This document shows, piece after piece, positions 27,759 to 35,758 of a stretch of DNA of 64,000 nucleotides (position 1 is the stretch's first letter; every line of letters begins with the position of its first letter). The notes below the pieces were generated by a model. It searched no databases, was not told the origin of the DNA, and saw only the letters and a program-made list of their open reading frames with translations. The DNA is from an uncultured Bacteroidota bacterium (GTDB lineage Bacteria > Bacteroidota > Bacteroidia > NS11-12g > UBA9320): the NCBI GenBank assembly GCA_937124965.1, contig CAKZLB010000046.1, positions 164,776 through 228,775 on the forward strand, given 5' to 3'. The translations under genes and the position numbers were made by a program.

Positions 27759-27845
27759 CTGTAGCAAGTCTAAGACTTGCTACAGTCAGACTTGCTACAG
27801 TCAGACTTGCTACAGTCAGACTTGCTACAGCCAGACTTGCTACAG
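27759..27845. repeat. 15-bp tandem repeat with inverted partner
   Basis: CTGTAGCAAGTC (27759-27770) is followed after TAA by five copies of its exact reverse complement GACTTGCTACAG. The last four copies form a 15-bp tandem array TCAGACTTGCTACAG at 27786-27845 (one T-to-C change). It lies between the convergent icmF and rtcB genes and can fold as a hairpin with any of the five copies. It has no T-run of a normal terminator on either strand. Confidence 0.92.
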
Positions 27846-27854
27846 TACATATTA

Positions 27855-29252
27855 TTAATCGTGTGCCATACGCACAATCTTTGGAGTAAAACTCCCTAAA
27901 ACCTGAACTAGGTCTTTTTGATGAGCCATAACTTCGTCAATATCCTTATAAGCCATTGGCGACTCGTCCAAACCTCCACCAATCAGTTCTACGCCAAACT
28001 CCTTAAGCTCCTTCATCATCGCACTTCGAGTAGTTGACTGCTTTGCTGCCCTCCTGCTCATAATTCTTCCAGCTCCATGAGACGCTGAGTTAATCGATTC
28101 TTGATTTCCCAAGCCTTTTACGATGTACCCATTTTTTGTCATCGACCCTGGAATTACACCAAGAATATCTTTACCCGCTGGGGTTGCTCCTTTTCTGTGA
28201 ACAATTGCTTCCCTTCCATCAGGCATCAACTCCTTCCACGCAAAATTGTGATGATTCTCAACCACATTTTTTGCTTGAATTTTGAGTGCTTTTGATATTC
28301 TGCGATGAATATCATGGTGACATGCAGAAGCATAATCGCCTGCTAAGTTCATAGCCATCCAATATTCTTGTCCATCTTGACTATTTAAATCCAGCCAAGC
28401 AAGATGTTGAACATTCTTAGGTAGGTGACTTTGAGACTTTGCCAGTTTGGTATAGTGCATCGCTATGTTTGCTCCTAACCCTCTAGACCCTGAATGCGAC
28501 AATAGCGCAGTGTACTCCCCCGCTTTTAATCCAAGTTCTACAGAATCCGTTTTTAAGGTTACCACACCAAACTCCACAAAGTGATTCCCTCCTCCTGACG
28601 AACCAAGTTGTTGATAGGCTGTCATTTGTAGTCGCTTTAGCATTTTGATTTCACCAAATAGTGGATCTTCTAACACCTCAGCTTCACCAGGACGATCGAA
28701 TCGTTCTTTGAGTCCGAATCGTGTATGGGTTTGAAGTATTGATTTCAACTCATCTCGACGTTGATAAATCATCTCTGGTCCATCTCGATAAATACTCAGA
28801 CACATTCTACATCCGATATCCATACCAACGCCATAAGGAATTACCGCATTATTTGTTGCTAATACGCCTCCAATTGGTAGGCCATAACCGTAGTGGGCAT
28901 CAGGCATAATTGCTCCGTCAACTGTGATTGGCAACTTCATGGCCGAATACATTTGATGTTTTGCTGGTTCAGAAATATTCTCTTCACCAAACACTCTAAA
29001 AGGTTTGCTTTTTTCAGCAAAATCGGATTCAGGTTCTCGACTAGGTTTAATTTCTTCGACCAATTTACCAAATACCTCATCTGTACGATAGGCTTCCAAA
29101 TCTTCGATCACAGCCCTCACCTTTTGAATCAATTCTTTGTTCGTTTTATGTTTATACGCTGTTTTTGAAATATGTAAAACCAAGCTTACTGCCTTTGGAG
29201 TTTTTATTCCAATTTTTCTAAGTTGATTTCCTTTTAATTTTATCTGTTTCAT
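27855..29252 (-). CDS. rtcB: RNA-splicing ligase RtcB
   Basis: RtcB joins RNA 2',3'-cyclic phosphate or 3'-phosphate ends to 5'-OH ends with Mn2+ and GTP, repairing cleaved tRNA and rRNA. The 465-residue sequence includes the metal-binding YGVGMDIGCRMC (with the Mn-ligand Cys), GSSGGGNHFVEFG, LSHSGSRGLGANIA, and the C-terminal SHGAGRIMSRRAAK with the GMP-accepting His. It is somewhat shorter at the N-terminus than E. coli RtcB. It is co-transcribed with an unknown gene 9 bases upstream, behind an unusual leader. Confidence 0.95.
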   Translation of the reverse strand: MKQIKLKGNQLRKIGIKTPKAVSLVLHISKTAYKHKTNKELIQKVRAVIEDLEAYRTDEVFGKLVEEIKPSREPESDFAEKSKPFRVFGEENISEPAKHQMYSAMKLPITVDGAIMPDAHYGYGLPIGGVLATNNAVIPYGVGMDIGCRMCLSIYRDGPEMIYQRRDELKSILQTHTRFGLKERFDRPGEAEVLEDPLFGEIKMLKRLQMTAYQQLGSSGGGNHFVEFGVVTLKTDSVELGLKAGEYTALLSHSGSRGLGANIAMHYTKLAKSQSHLPKNVQHLAWLDLNSQDGQEYWMAMNLAGDYASACHHDIHRRISKALKIQAKNVVENHHNFAWKELMPDGREAIVHRKGATPAGKDILGVIPGSMTKNGYIVKGLGNQESINSASHGAGRIMSRRAAKQSTTRSAMMKELKEFGVELIGGGLDESPMAYKDIDEVMAHQKDLVQVLGSFTPKIVRMAHD

Positions 29253-29261
29253 TTCACTTTA

Positions 29262-30206
29262 TTAAAATTTTAATTGAAACAAGTGCATTCCAGCCCCTTT
29301 TCGGACTAACTTTTTCAATGCATTGCACTTTTTAAATAAACCTGGAACTTCTTCCACTTTGTTAAACCCAAACTTCTTGGGCAATTTGCTATAAATAGAC
29401 TTCGGCGGTAGACTGTAATGTGGCATCATTTTGTAATGTTTGCTCGAACCAAACGAGTGGTACCAAACATTTGTCACTCCCAACTGATTTACCAAGAACC
29501 ACAATCCGGCTGAAAGAATTAACTCATCCCAGATGCGCTTGTACTGATTAAAAAACTCCACATAATGTCTTACTGCATGTGGTTTCTCGCAGGCTAAACA
29601 AGAGCAATTTGGGTCGAATGGTTTAGTGTTAAGTTTTACTTCATATTCAGAAACATCTTTAACCCAGTCTGATTGTACCTCTTCGATTAACGCTTCACCA
29701 TTGTCTAAATCAATATCCAATCGCAACCAACCGAGAGTATTTAACTTTTCATTTTCAGGATGATACGAGTTGCCAAAAAGGAAGCGATTTTCTTTACCAA
29801 TGTTTTGATAGAATTTCAAGTCATGCGATGAATCAAAATTCACTTGTAAGACTAGATTTAATTCTGGTCTGCTAACTTGATGGTAGTTTCCTTTTTTCCA
29901 ACGTTGATCCTCTCCCCACTCACCAATACTCAACCTCATAAATCGAGTATTTTCAACCCATACATGATCTTGTTTTTCTAAATCGATTTCTCCAGAACCA
30001 CAGGTTGATAGCCATCTTTTAACAATCGGTTTGTTAAGATATCTGTTAAATTTTGACTGCTTTAATTCAGCAATACTTACTTTTTCGGAGTATGAATGGC
30101 GGATTAAATCCAGAACATATTTGTCTTTAAAATATGGATAAATCATCTGTTCAGGTAAACAGCTTTTTATCCAATCAATTTCTTGTTGTGTCATTTTCTT
30201 TGTCAA
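29262..30206 (-). CDS. Hypothetical protein in the rtcB operon
   Basis: A 314-residue cytoplasmic protein that I do not recognise. It is rich in Trp, Tyr and Lys, has one compact Cys cluster (FDPNCSCLACEKPH, about residues 198-211) that could bind a metal, and has no signal peptide or membrane segment. It ends 9 bases before rtcB, so the two are almost certainly co-transcribed, which suggests a role in RNA repair or in the same stress response. A second Met at residue 5 is an alternative start. Confidence 0.75.
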   Translation of the reverse strand: MTKKMTQQEIDWIKSCLPEQMIYPYFKDKYVLDLIRHSYSEKVSIAELKQSKFNRYLNKPIVKRWLSTCGSGEIDLEKQDHVWVENTRFMRLSIGEWGEDQRWKKGNYHQVSRPELNLVLQVNFDSSHDLKFYQNIGKENRFLFGNSYHPENEKLNTLGWLRLDIDLDNGEALIEEVQSDWVKDVSEYEVKLNTKPFDPNCSCLACEKPHAVRHYVEFFNQYKRIWDELILSAGLWFLVNQLGVTNVWYHSFGSSKHYKMMPHYSLPPKSIYSKLPKKFGFNKVEEVPGLFKKCNALKKLVRKGAGMHLFQLKF

Positions 30207-30277
30207 ATGTGTCTGTCAACAGCATTTGAGCAAAGTCGACAGACGGTTAATTAATTTTTGTTTTATTCATTTTTTTT

Positions 30278-30311
30278 AAAAAAAAGCCCGGATTCTCAGA
30301 AGAAACCGGGC
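30278..30311 (-). terminator. Terminator/attenuator 2 in the rtcB leader
   Basis: Stem GCCCGG / CCGGGC, extended inward by TTCT/AGAA pairs (30286-30311), is followed on the minus strand by a run of eight U. It lies about 70 bases upstream of the first operon ORF, so readthrough from the upstream promoter would have to pass it. Confidence 0.85.
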
Positions 30312-30335
30312 GCTTATTTATTGTATAATAATCAC

Positions 30336-30416
30336 TTATGGTTCCTTATGAGAAAATAGTACCAACGGCACGGCATTGATTTGACAATTTTCTAAATATG
30401 TGAAACGTGTTTTCAT
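30336..30416 (-). CDS. Possible 26-residue leader peptide
   Basis: An ATG-initiated mini-ORF in the rtcB leader, too short for normal gene calling. Its 26 residues begin MKTRFTYLENCQINAVPL and end LFSHKEP. It sits between two intrinsic terminators, with its stop codon 25 bases before terminator 2. That position is typical of leader peptides whose translation controls termination. There is no run of a single amino acid that would point to classic amino-acid attenuation. It may also be a chance ORF. Confidence 0.35.
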   Translation of the reverse strand: MKTRFTYLENCQINAVPLVLFSHKEP

Positions 30417-30434
30417 TGTTTTAAAATTTTAAGC

Positions 30435-30466
30435 AAAAAAAATCCCGAGATCGAAGCTCGGGATTT
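30435..30466 (-). terminator. Terminator/attenuator 1 in the rtcB leader
   Basis: A 10-bp perfect stem, AAATCCCGAG / CTCGGGATTT (30440-30449 and 30457-30466), with a 7-base loop, is followed on the minus strand by a run of about eight U. Confidence 0.88.
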
Positions 30467-30485
30467 AAAATATTATTATTTCAGA

Positions 30486-30545
30486 TTATCTCCGAACCAA
30501 AAGCTTGGTGCTTGTTTTTGCGCTATGTAATTTTCTTATTTTCAA
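30486..30545 (-). CDS. Possible 19-residue leader peptide (TTG start)
   Basis: A TTG-initiated mini-ORF of 19 codons (MKIRKLHSAKTSTKLLVRR). It begins 5 bases after a TATATTTG promoter element and stops about 20 bases before terminator 1. It is basic, with Lys, Thr, Ser and Leu. The close promoter-start spacing matches leaderless genes elsewhere in the window, but coding is not proven. Confidence 0.25.
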   Translation of the reverse strand: MKIRKLHSAKTSTKLLVRR

Positions 30546-30550
30546 CGGTG

Positions 30551-30558
30551 CAAATATA
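30551..30558 (-). promoter_or_regulatory. -7 element of the rtcB leader transcript (TATATTTG)
   Basis: On the minus strand TATATTTG matches TAnnTTTG, with a TTG about 22 bases upstream as a possible -33. It would start a transcript near 30545 running through both terminators toward rtcB. Confidence 0.55.
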
Positions 30559-30799
30559 CGTTCCAATGATTCGAAAAAAACAAGCACAATTTTCATCGCC
30601 AATAAATTTCTATTTCCAAAGTAGTGGATCTTAAACACTGTAGAACGTTGTAATTACTGAAAAAATTCATCATTAAGAGAAAAAGTAATCTTCCCTAAAA
30701 AATGAGTTTTATGATAGTAATATGATTAAACTTGCAATCAAATGAGGCATTAATTTTTAAAAAAACAAAACCTAATACCTTCTATACTGTTTCGATATC
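30559..30799. other. AT-rich intergenic sequence
   Basis: With the leader elements to its left this makes up the 593-bp gap between the divergent rtcB operon and the alcohol dehydrogenase gene. I see no ORF, repeat or hairpin of note here. A promoter for the dehydrogenase must lie at its right end, but there is only a weak -7-like match (ACTGTTTCG). Confidence 0.5.
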
Positions 30800-31960
30800 A
30801 TGTTAAATTTTGAATTAAAAAATCCAGTTAAAATACTTTTTGGCAAAGGTGAAATTGCTAAAATCGCAAGTGAAATTCCTAAAAATGAAAAAGTGTTACT
30901 CCTGTATGGTGGTGGCAGCATCAAAAAAAATGGAATTTACAATCAGGTAGAAACTGCATTAAAAAATCACACATGGATTGAGTTTGGCGGAATTCCTGCA
31001 AATCCAGAATATGATATTTTACTGGAAGCATTAAATGTTATAAAATCAGAAAAAATAACCTACTTATTGGCGGTGGGAGGTGGTTCTGTTATCGACGGAA
31101 CCAAATTCTTATCGTCGGCTGCACTTTACGAAGGTGAAGAGCCATGGGACATTTTGGCAAATGGAATTAGAACTGAAGTTGGCATGCCATTCGGAACCGT
31201 TTTAACGTTGCCTGCAACTGGCAGTGAAATGAACAGCGGCGCAGTTGTGTCGAGAAAATCTATTGGAGAAAAATTGGGTATGGGTGGACCAGGATTATTC
31301 CCACAATTCTCAGTGTTGGATCCAACAGTGGTTGCAACAATTCCAAAACGACAGTTAGCCAATGGTGTTACAGATGCTTTTACCCACGTTATGGAACAAT
31401 ATATGACGTATCCAGTTGGCGCTGATTTACAAGATCGAATTGCAGAGAGTATTATGGTGAGTCTAATTGAAACCGCTCCTAAAATTATTGCGAATCCAAG
31501 TGACTACACAACTGCTGCAAACTTTATGTGGTGCTGTACCATGGCGTTGAATGGTTTAATACAAAAAGGTGTTCCTACGGATTGGGCGATTCATGCCATT
31601 GGACACGAATTAACGGCGCAATATGGTATTGATCATGCACGAACCTTAGCGGTCATTGCTCCAAGTCATTACCGCTACAACATCGAAACGAAAAAGGAAA
31701 AACTAGCACAGTATGCCCAGCGTGTTTGGAATATCACTGAAGGGACTATGGAACAAAAAGCCGAGGCCGCTATTAAGAAATCTGAAGAATTTTTCCAATC
31801 TATGGAAATTGGAACACGCTTGTCGGATTACACCTCACAATTTGAAGGAACGGCGAAACGAATCAAAACGAGCTTGATAAATCGTGGTTGGGTGGCCTTA
31901 GGAGAACATAAAAAAGTCACTCCTGACGACGTTGAGAAGATTGTTGAGATGAGCTATTGA
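30800..31960 (+). CDS. Iron-containing alcohol dehydrogenase (YqhD/BDH-like)
   Basis: A 386-residue group III (metal-dependent) alcohol or aldehyde dehydrogenase. It has the nucleotide-binding GGSIKKNG and AVGGGSVIDGTKF segments in the N-terminal Rossmann-like domain and the metal-ligand histidines in the C-terminal helical domain (DAFTHVMEQY, HAIGHELTAQYGIDHA). The GHELTA.YGIDHA form is that of YqhD and butanol dehydrogenases, which usually prefer NADPH and reduce short aldehydes; cofactor and substrate are family inference. It is transcribed alone. Confidence 0.93.
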   Translation: MLNFELKNPVKILFGKGEIAKIASEIPKNEKVLLLYGGGSIKKNGIYNQVETALKNHTWIEFGGIPANPEYDILLEALNVIKSEKITYLLAVGGGSVIDGTKFLSSAALYEGEEPWDILANGIRTEVGMPFGTVLTLPATGSEMNSGAVVSRKSIGEKLGMGGPGLFPQFSVLDPTVVATIPKRQLANGVTDAFTHVMEQYMTYPVGADLQDRIAESIMVSLIETAPKIIANPSDYTTAANFMWCCTMALNGLIQKGVPTDWAIHAIGHELTAQYGIDHARTLAVIAPSHYRYNIETKKEKLAQYAQRVWNITEGTMEQKAEAAIKKSEEFFQSMEIGTRLSDYTSQFEGTAKRIKTSLINRGWVALGEHKKVTPDDVEKIVEMSY

Positions 31961-32172
31961 ATTGATAATAATTAAAAATTGAGAATTGTTAGTTGAAAAT
32001 TTACAACTGCGTTTCACTTCCAAAGTCGAGATTTAAATACAGCCAACTTGTTATAAGAAGGTTTCTGTCTATAAGGTTTGCCTTAACCGATTTCATCTTT
32101 TGACATGACTAGCATTACTAAAAAAAGTTTAAGACACTATTCCATGCACTACATAAAATCACCACCACTTTT

Positions 32173-33222
32173 CTATTTCGGAATCACCTTGAAATAGGTA
32201 TACGTATATTCTTTAGGTGGCAATGGCATATTTTGAATCGCTCCTTTAGTTACAAAACCTTTTTTGTAAACACTTTCTTTGATTAAATGACCGGTTCCTT
32301 TATTTCTAAAATAGGTAGTTGAGGCAGGTGTGGCATCTCCGAATAATGGATAAGCAATTTTTAACACAATACGATTTTGATTATCGTATCGATTTTCCTC
32401 AATCAACTTATTAACCGTATTCCCAGAATCAATCGTGACTAACGTTTTGGTCCGAACATGCCAATTTACATCGTATTCGTTTTTTGCAAGCAACTGGATA
32501 TTAGTGCCTTCCATTCTAAAACAGCTCACTTCATACCCCATGTTAGACGTCTTCACATCAACGTAACTGGAACTAGAATCAGTTCCTTTTAACACTAATT
32601 CGTTATTCTCATACCAATAATAATACGGTTGTTTTTTTGCAGAATTAGAAACTGAACCTTTGTTTTTTGCAGCAACTAATTTCTCTGGATATTGCACTTT
32701 ATACCGAACCATACTTCTAATGGTTGTGTCATAGGCAATGGTGTAGTTCGGTTTTAAAAGTAAATGATTATCGACTAGAACACCGCCCGAACTGATCATT
32801 TCTGAGACTCTCCCTTGCTTATCGTACGTCAACTCTTCTTTAAACAAAATTGGATTATTTCCCAAGTTAAGCTTAGACATTCTGGAACTCATTTTACCAC
32901 TTAAATTGTAGGTATAAAAATATGCCAACCTAAATTGGTTTTCTTTACTCCCTGAGTTTGTATAATGTTTGACAGAATCAATCCGACCTATACTGTCAAA
33001 ATAATATGCAATCTTAAACGACGATTCTTGATAGTTGGAATTGCTGTTTTGACGTATCACATATCGAATATTGTTACGTTTAATATATTCCATCGTTGGT
33101 TCATCGAACTGTTGCCAATTAATGGTTAATGGGTCAGAAAAAATTTTAGGGAAGTCATAAGATGTTTGCGCTGACGCTGAAATCACTAAAACCATCAAAC
33201 CAACTACCAAACTAATCCTCAT
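32173..33222 (-). CDS. Secreted hypothetical protein
   Basis: A 349-residue exported protein with a signal peptide (MRISLVVGLMVLVISASAQ, residues 1-19) and no recognised domain. The mature part is beta-rich, with several stretches of the type YDSIGRIDSVKHY, TYDKQGRVSEMI and YDNQNRIVLKI. These resemble degenerate RHS/YD-like repeats and suggest an elongated beta fold. A TATCTTTG element ends 5 bases before the ATG, so the transcript is probably leaderless. Periplasmic or surface location is inferred. Confidence 0.72.
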   Translation of the reverse strand: MRISLVVGLMVLVISASAQTSYDFPKIFSDPLTINWQQFDEPTMEYIKRNNIRYVIRQNSNSNYQESSFKIAYYFDSIGRIDSVKHYTNSGSKENQFRLAYFYTYNLSGKMSSRMSKLNLGNNPILFKEELTYDKQGRVSEMISSGGVLVDNHLLLKPNYTIAYDTTIRSMVRYKVQYPEKLVAAKNKGSVSNSAKKQPYYYWYENNELVLKGTDSSSSYVDVKTSNMGYEVSCFRMEGTNIQLLAKNEYDVNWHVRTKTLVTIDSGNTVNKLIEENRYDNQNRIVLKIAYPLFGDATPASTTYFRNKGTGHLIKESVYKKGFVTKGAIQNMPLPPKEYTYTYFKVIPK

Positions 33223-33227
33223 TGGCT

Positions 33228-33235
33228 CAAAGATA
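33228..33235 (-). promoter_or_regulatory. -7 element (TATCTTTG) for the secreted protein gene
   Basis: TATCTTTG on the minus strand, 5 bases before the ATG at 33222; leaderless spacing. Confidence 0.6.
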
Positions 33236-33277
33236 ACGCGTTCGGTCGATTTCTTGATTCGGTATCAACACTTACAT

Positions 33278-33285
33278 TATTTTTG
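33278..33285 (+). promoter_or_regulatory. -7 element (TATTTTTG) for the bestrophin gene
   Basis: TATTTTTG ends 6 bases before the ATG at 33292. The in-frame TTG at 33283 is part of this element and is therefore not the start codon. Confidence 0.6.
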
Positions 33286-33291
33286 CCCTCC

Positions 33292-34176
33292 ATGATTAAA
33301 TACAATCCCAAAATTTGGTTTCGACATATCTTCAAATTTGCAAAAGGTGATACACTGCGTGTGCTTTTTCCAGAAATGGTCATTTTAGCGCTTTTTACAT
33401 ATGGTTTAACATACGTTGAGCTCACCTACCTTGAAGACCTTCACATATTCAAAGACGCCATTGCTGTATACTCGTTAATTGGATTTGTATTGTCTCTTTT
33501 GCTCGTTTTCAGAACCAATACAGCATACGACCGTTGGTGGGAAGGTCGCAAAAAGTGGGGTGAGATGGTGAATGATACGCGCAGCCTTGCAATGAAAATA
33601 TCTGTATCAAACGGAAGTAAACAAAACAAACTTTTTTTCAGACGAATGATTGCGGACTATGCCAGTGTTGTAAAATGGCACTTACGTCAAGAAGATGAAG
33701 ACTTGATCCATACTATGGATAATCCAACTTTTGAAGCGTTCAAAAAAGCATCTCACAAACCCAGTTTTATTGCAAAACAGATGTATGAAAGGCTTCGTGA
33801 GATGCGTCAGAAAAATGAAATCACCGAATATGAATACCTAACAATCGACACCAACTTAAATAACTTTTCAAACATTACAGGTGCTTGTGAGCGAATTCTC
33901 AACACCCCGATGCCGTTTTCCTACAGCATCTTTCTTAAAAAGTTTATTTTTATTTATGTAGTTACACTGCCGATTGGCTTTGTTTCTACGTTTCAATATG
34001 GCACCATCTTAATTTCCGTTTTCATTTTTTACGTTTTGGTTAGCATGGAACTATTAGCCGAAGAAATTGAAGACCCTTTTGGCACCGACGATAACGACTT
34101 ACCGTTAGACGATTTATGTGTGAAGATACGTGCGAATGTGGAAGATATTTTGGACGAAGGCAGAGGGCTGAAGTGA
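33292..34176 (+). CDS. Bestrophin-family ion channel protein
   Basis: A 294-residue membrane protein of the bacterial bestrophin (YneE-like) family, which forms pentameric ion channels in the inner membrane. Family features are two N-terminal hydrophobic segments (LALFTYGLTYVELTYL and YSLIGFVLSLLLVFRTNTAY), the conserved RTNTAYDRWWEGRKKWG motif (about residues 74-90), a central helical region, and C-terminal DPFGTDDNDLPLDDLC, which is the conserved acidic motif. The start is corrected to ATG 33292. Confidence 0.92.
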   Translation: MIKYNPKIWFRHIFKFAKGDTLRVLFPEMVILALFTYGLTYVELTYLEDLHIFKDAIAVYSLIGFVLSLLLVFRTNTAYDRWWEGRKKWGEMVNDTRSLAMKISVSNGSKQNKLFFRRMIADYASVVKWHLRQEDEDLIHTMDNPTFEAFKKASHKPSFIAKQMYERLREMRQKNEITEYEYLTIDTNLNNFSNITGACERILNTPMPFSYSIFLKKFIFIYVVTLPIGFVSTFQYGTILISVFIFYVLVSMELLAEEIEDPFGTDDNDLPLDDLCVKIRANVEDILDEGRGLK

Positions 34177-34436
34177 GAAGTTTGAAATATGAAGGTCGAA
34201 GTTCGTCTCTCGTTCGTATGAGGGGATAGACTAGCTGACAGCAAGAAGGTGTGATGGAGAAATTACCTAGCATGACGTCTTTCAGAGATTGCGACGATAG
34301 GAGCAAGCGAAGAAACTCAGAAGAACCTCAATGACTGAAACTTGATTAAATCTACATGATGCACTTGACTGTATATAATCTAAGAAGGTTGAAAAAGGAA
34401 TTGTGAATTCTCAATTGATAATTGTCAATTGACTTC
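34177..34436. repeat. Intergenic region with degenerate repeat-like sequence
   Basis: A 285-bp gap to the menB start. It is less AT-rich than other gaps here and contains GATGGAGAAATTACC, GCATGACGTC, GAGATTGCGACGA and CTCAATGACTG blocks. These look like eroded versions of the GTCATTGC / GCAATCTC-type interspersed repeats seen between Bacteroidetes genes. Near the end is AATTCTCAATTGATAATTG followed by TCAATTGAC, a palindrome-rich string. No ORF is supportable. The repeat assignment is from memory of similar spacers, not from a search. Confidence 0.35.
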
Positions 34437-34444
34437 TACATTTG
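34437..34444 (+). promoter_or_regulatory. -7 element for menB (TACATTTG)
   Basis: TACATTTG matches TAnnTTTG 17 bases upstream of the ATG at 34462. An in-frame TTG at 34429 lies upstream of this promoter and so cannot be the start of this transcript. Confidence 0.6.
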
Positions 34445-34461
34445 CCCAAACATTAATTCAC

Positions 34462-35301
34462 ATGAGTAAAAACTGGATTACAGTCAAAGAATATGAAGAC
34501 ATCACCTACAAAAAATCTGATGGTGTTGCCCGTATCGCATTTAATCGTCCAAATGTTCGGAATGCATTTAGGCCCAAAACAACCAGTGAATTACTTGATG
34601 CTTTTCACAACGCACAAGAAGATACGAGCATTGGAGTTGTCCTATTATCAGCAGAAGGTCCAAGCACTAAAGATGGCGTTTATTCATTTTGTAGTGGTGG
34701 AGATCAAAAAGCTCGAGGTCATCAAGGTTATGTTGGCGAAGACAATTACCATAGACTAAATATATTGGATGTACAAAGACTCATTCGTTTTATGCCAAAA
34801 GTTGTTATTGCCGTTGTTCCGGGTTGGGCTGTTGGAGGCGGGCACAGTTTACATGTGGTTTGCGATATGACGTTGGCAAGTAAAGAACATGCTATTTTTA
34901 AACAAACAGATGCAGACGTGACGAGCTTTGACGGTGGTTATGGTTCGGCATATTTAGCCAAAATGGTTGGACAGAAAAAAGCTCGTGAAATTTTCTTTTT
35001 AGGCAGAAACTACTCCGCTCAAGAAGCCTTCGAAATGGGTATGGTTAACGCGGTTGTTCCACACGAAGAGTTAGAGGACACTGCCTATCAATGGGCTCAA
35101 GAGATTCTTGAAAAATCACCCACGAGCATTAAAATGTTGAAATTTGCTATGAACCTAACAGACGACGGAATGGTGGGTCAACAGGTGTTTGCCGGCGAAG
35201 CAACCCGTCTTGCTTATATGACCGATGAAGCGAAAGAAGGACGTAACGCTTTTCTTGAAAAGCGAAAGCCTGATTTCGGTAAGGATAAATGGATACCGTA
35301 G
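34462..35301 (+). CDS. menB: 1,4-dihydroxy-2-naphthoyl-CoA synthase (MenB)
   Basis: MenB closes the second ring of the naphthoquinone in menaquinone synthesis (o-succinylbenzoyl-CoA to DHNA-CoA). The 279-residue crotonase-fold protein starts MSKNWITVKEYEDI and has RIAFNRPNVRNAFRPKT, FCSGGDQKARG (oxyanion hole), VPGWAVGGGHSLHVVCDMT and TDADVTSFDGGYGSAYLA, followed by the family C-terminal DFGKDKWIP-type ending. No other men genes are adjacent. Confidence 0.95.
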   Translation: MSKNWITVKEYEDITYKKSDGVARIAFNRPNVRNAFRPKTTSELLDAFHNAQEDTSIGVVLLSAEGPSTKDGVYSFCSGGDQKARGHQGYVGEDNYHRLNILDVQRLIRFMPKVVIAVVPGWAVGGGHSLHVVCDMTLASKEHAIFKQTDADVTSFDGGYGSAYLAKMVGQKKAREIFFLGRNYSAQEAFEMGMVNAVVPHEELEDTAYQWAQEILEKSPTSIKMLKFAMNLTDDGMVGQQVFAGEATRLAYMTDEAKEGRNAFLEKRKPDFGKDKWIP

Positions 35302-35389
35302 AAGGGGGAAGTTTGATTTCAGATTTATGATTTTTTGATTTTTGATTTGTCTATGCCTAATTATCCGGTTGTAAAACTATGACCACAGG

Positions 35390-35758
35390 TTAGTCTAAAT
35401 AATAGAAAGAAACTATCTCAGAAACATTGCCATCTGTGAAATGTATTTGCCTTAAGTGATAATGTGTAAATCTTGGGGAGTTTGAGTACTCATAGGAGAC
35501 TAAGCCAGAATCTCGTGAATATTTATTTAGAGGTTCACCTAGAATACGAATTACATCATTTTCCATCATTCCAATTTCAACCGACAAAAAGCCCTCATCT
35601 GAATATCCCGCTGCAAACTGGGTACTTGACGATCGAAAAAAACACTTCAGCATCACATCACCTAAACCTTCAACATTTCTTTTAGGATAGAAAACACCAA
35701 TTGAACAGATTACTGTCAGTAGCAAGACCACCTTTATACCCGTATCTTGTTTAATCAT
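35390..35758 (-). CDS. Small exported hypothetical protein
   Basis: A 122-residue protein with an N-terminal hydrophobic segment (GIKVVLLLTVICSIGVFY, about residues 8-25), which is a signal anchor or signal peptide. The C-terminal part (EIGMMENDVIRILGEPLNKY) resembles the SmpA/BamE-like fold that recurs in small lipoproteins, here without a lipobox. Its ATG overlaps the stop of the lipid-kinase gene (ATGA), so it is the last gene of that operon. Function is unknown. Confidence 0.65.
   Translation of the reverse strand: MIKQDTGIKVVLLLTVICSIGVFYPKRNVEGLGDVMLKCFFRSSSTQFAAGYSDEGFLSVEIGMMENDVIRILGEPLNKYSRDSGLVSYEYSNSPRFTHYHLRQIHFTDGNVSEIVSFYYLD

Noticed and set aside
27759-27845. CRISPR-like array
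   Set aside because: The units are 15 bp and directly adjacent, with no unique spacers and no cas genes nearby. It is a simple tandem repeat.
27855-30560. Sigma-54 control of the rtcB operon as in E. coli rtcBA
   Set aside because: No TGGCAC-N5-TTGC element lies upstream of the operon and no RtcR-like gene is in the window. The visible promoter is TATATTTG.
33283-33291. TTG start for the bestrophin gene (and similar upstream TTG/ATG starts at 34429, 19762, 8941, 18755, 36729, 45116, 58506 and 60866)
   Set aside because: These codons lie in promoter elements or terminators, or give non-family N-terminal extensions. Downstream starts fit the signal peptides, promoters and family lengths.
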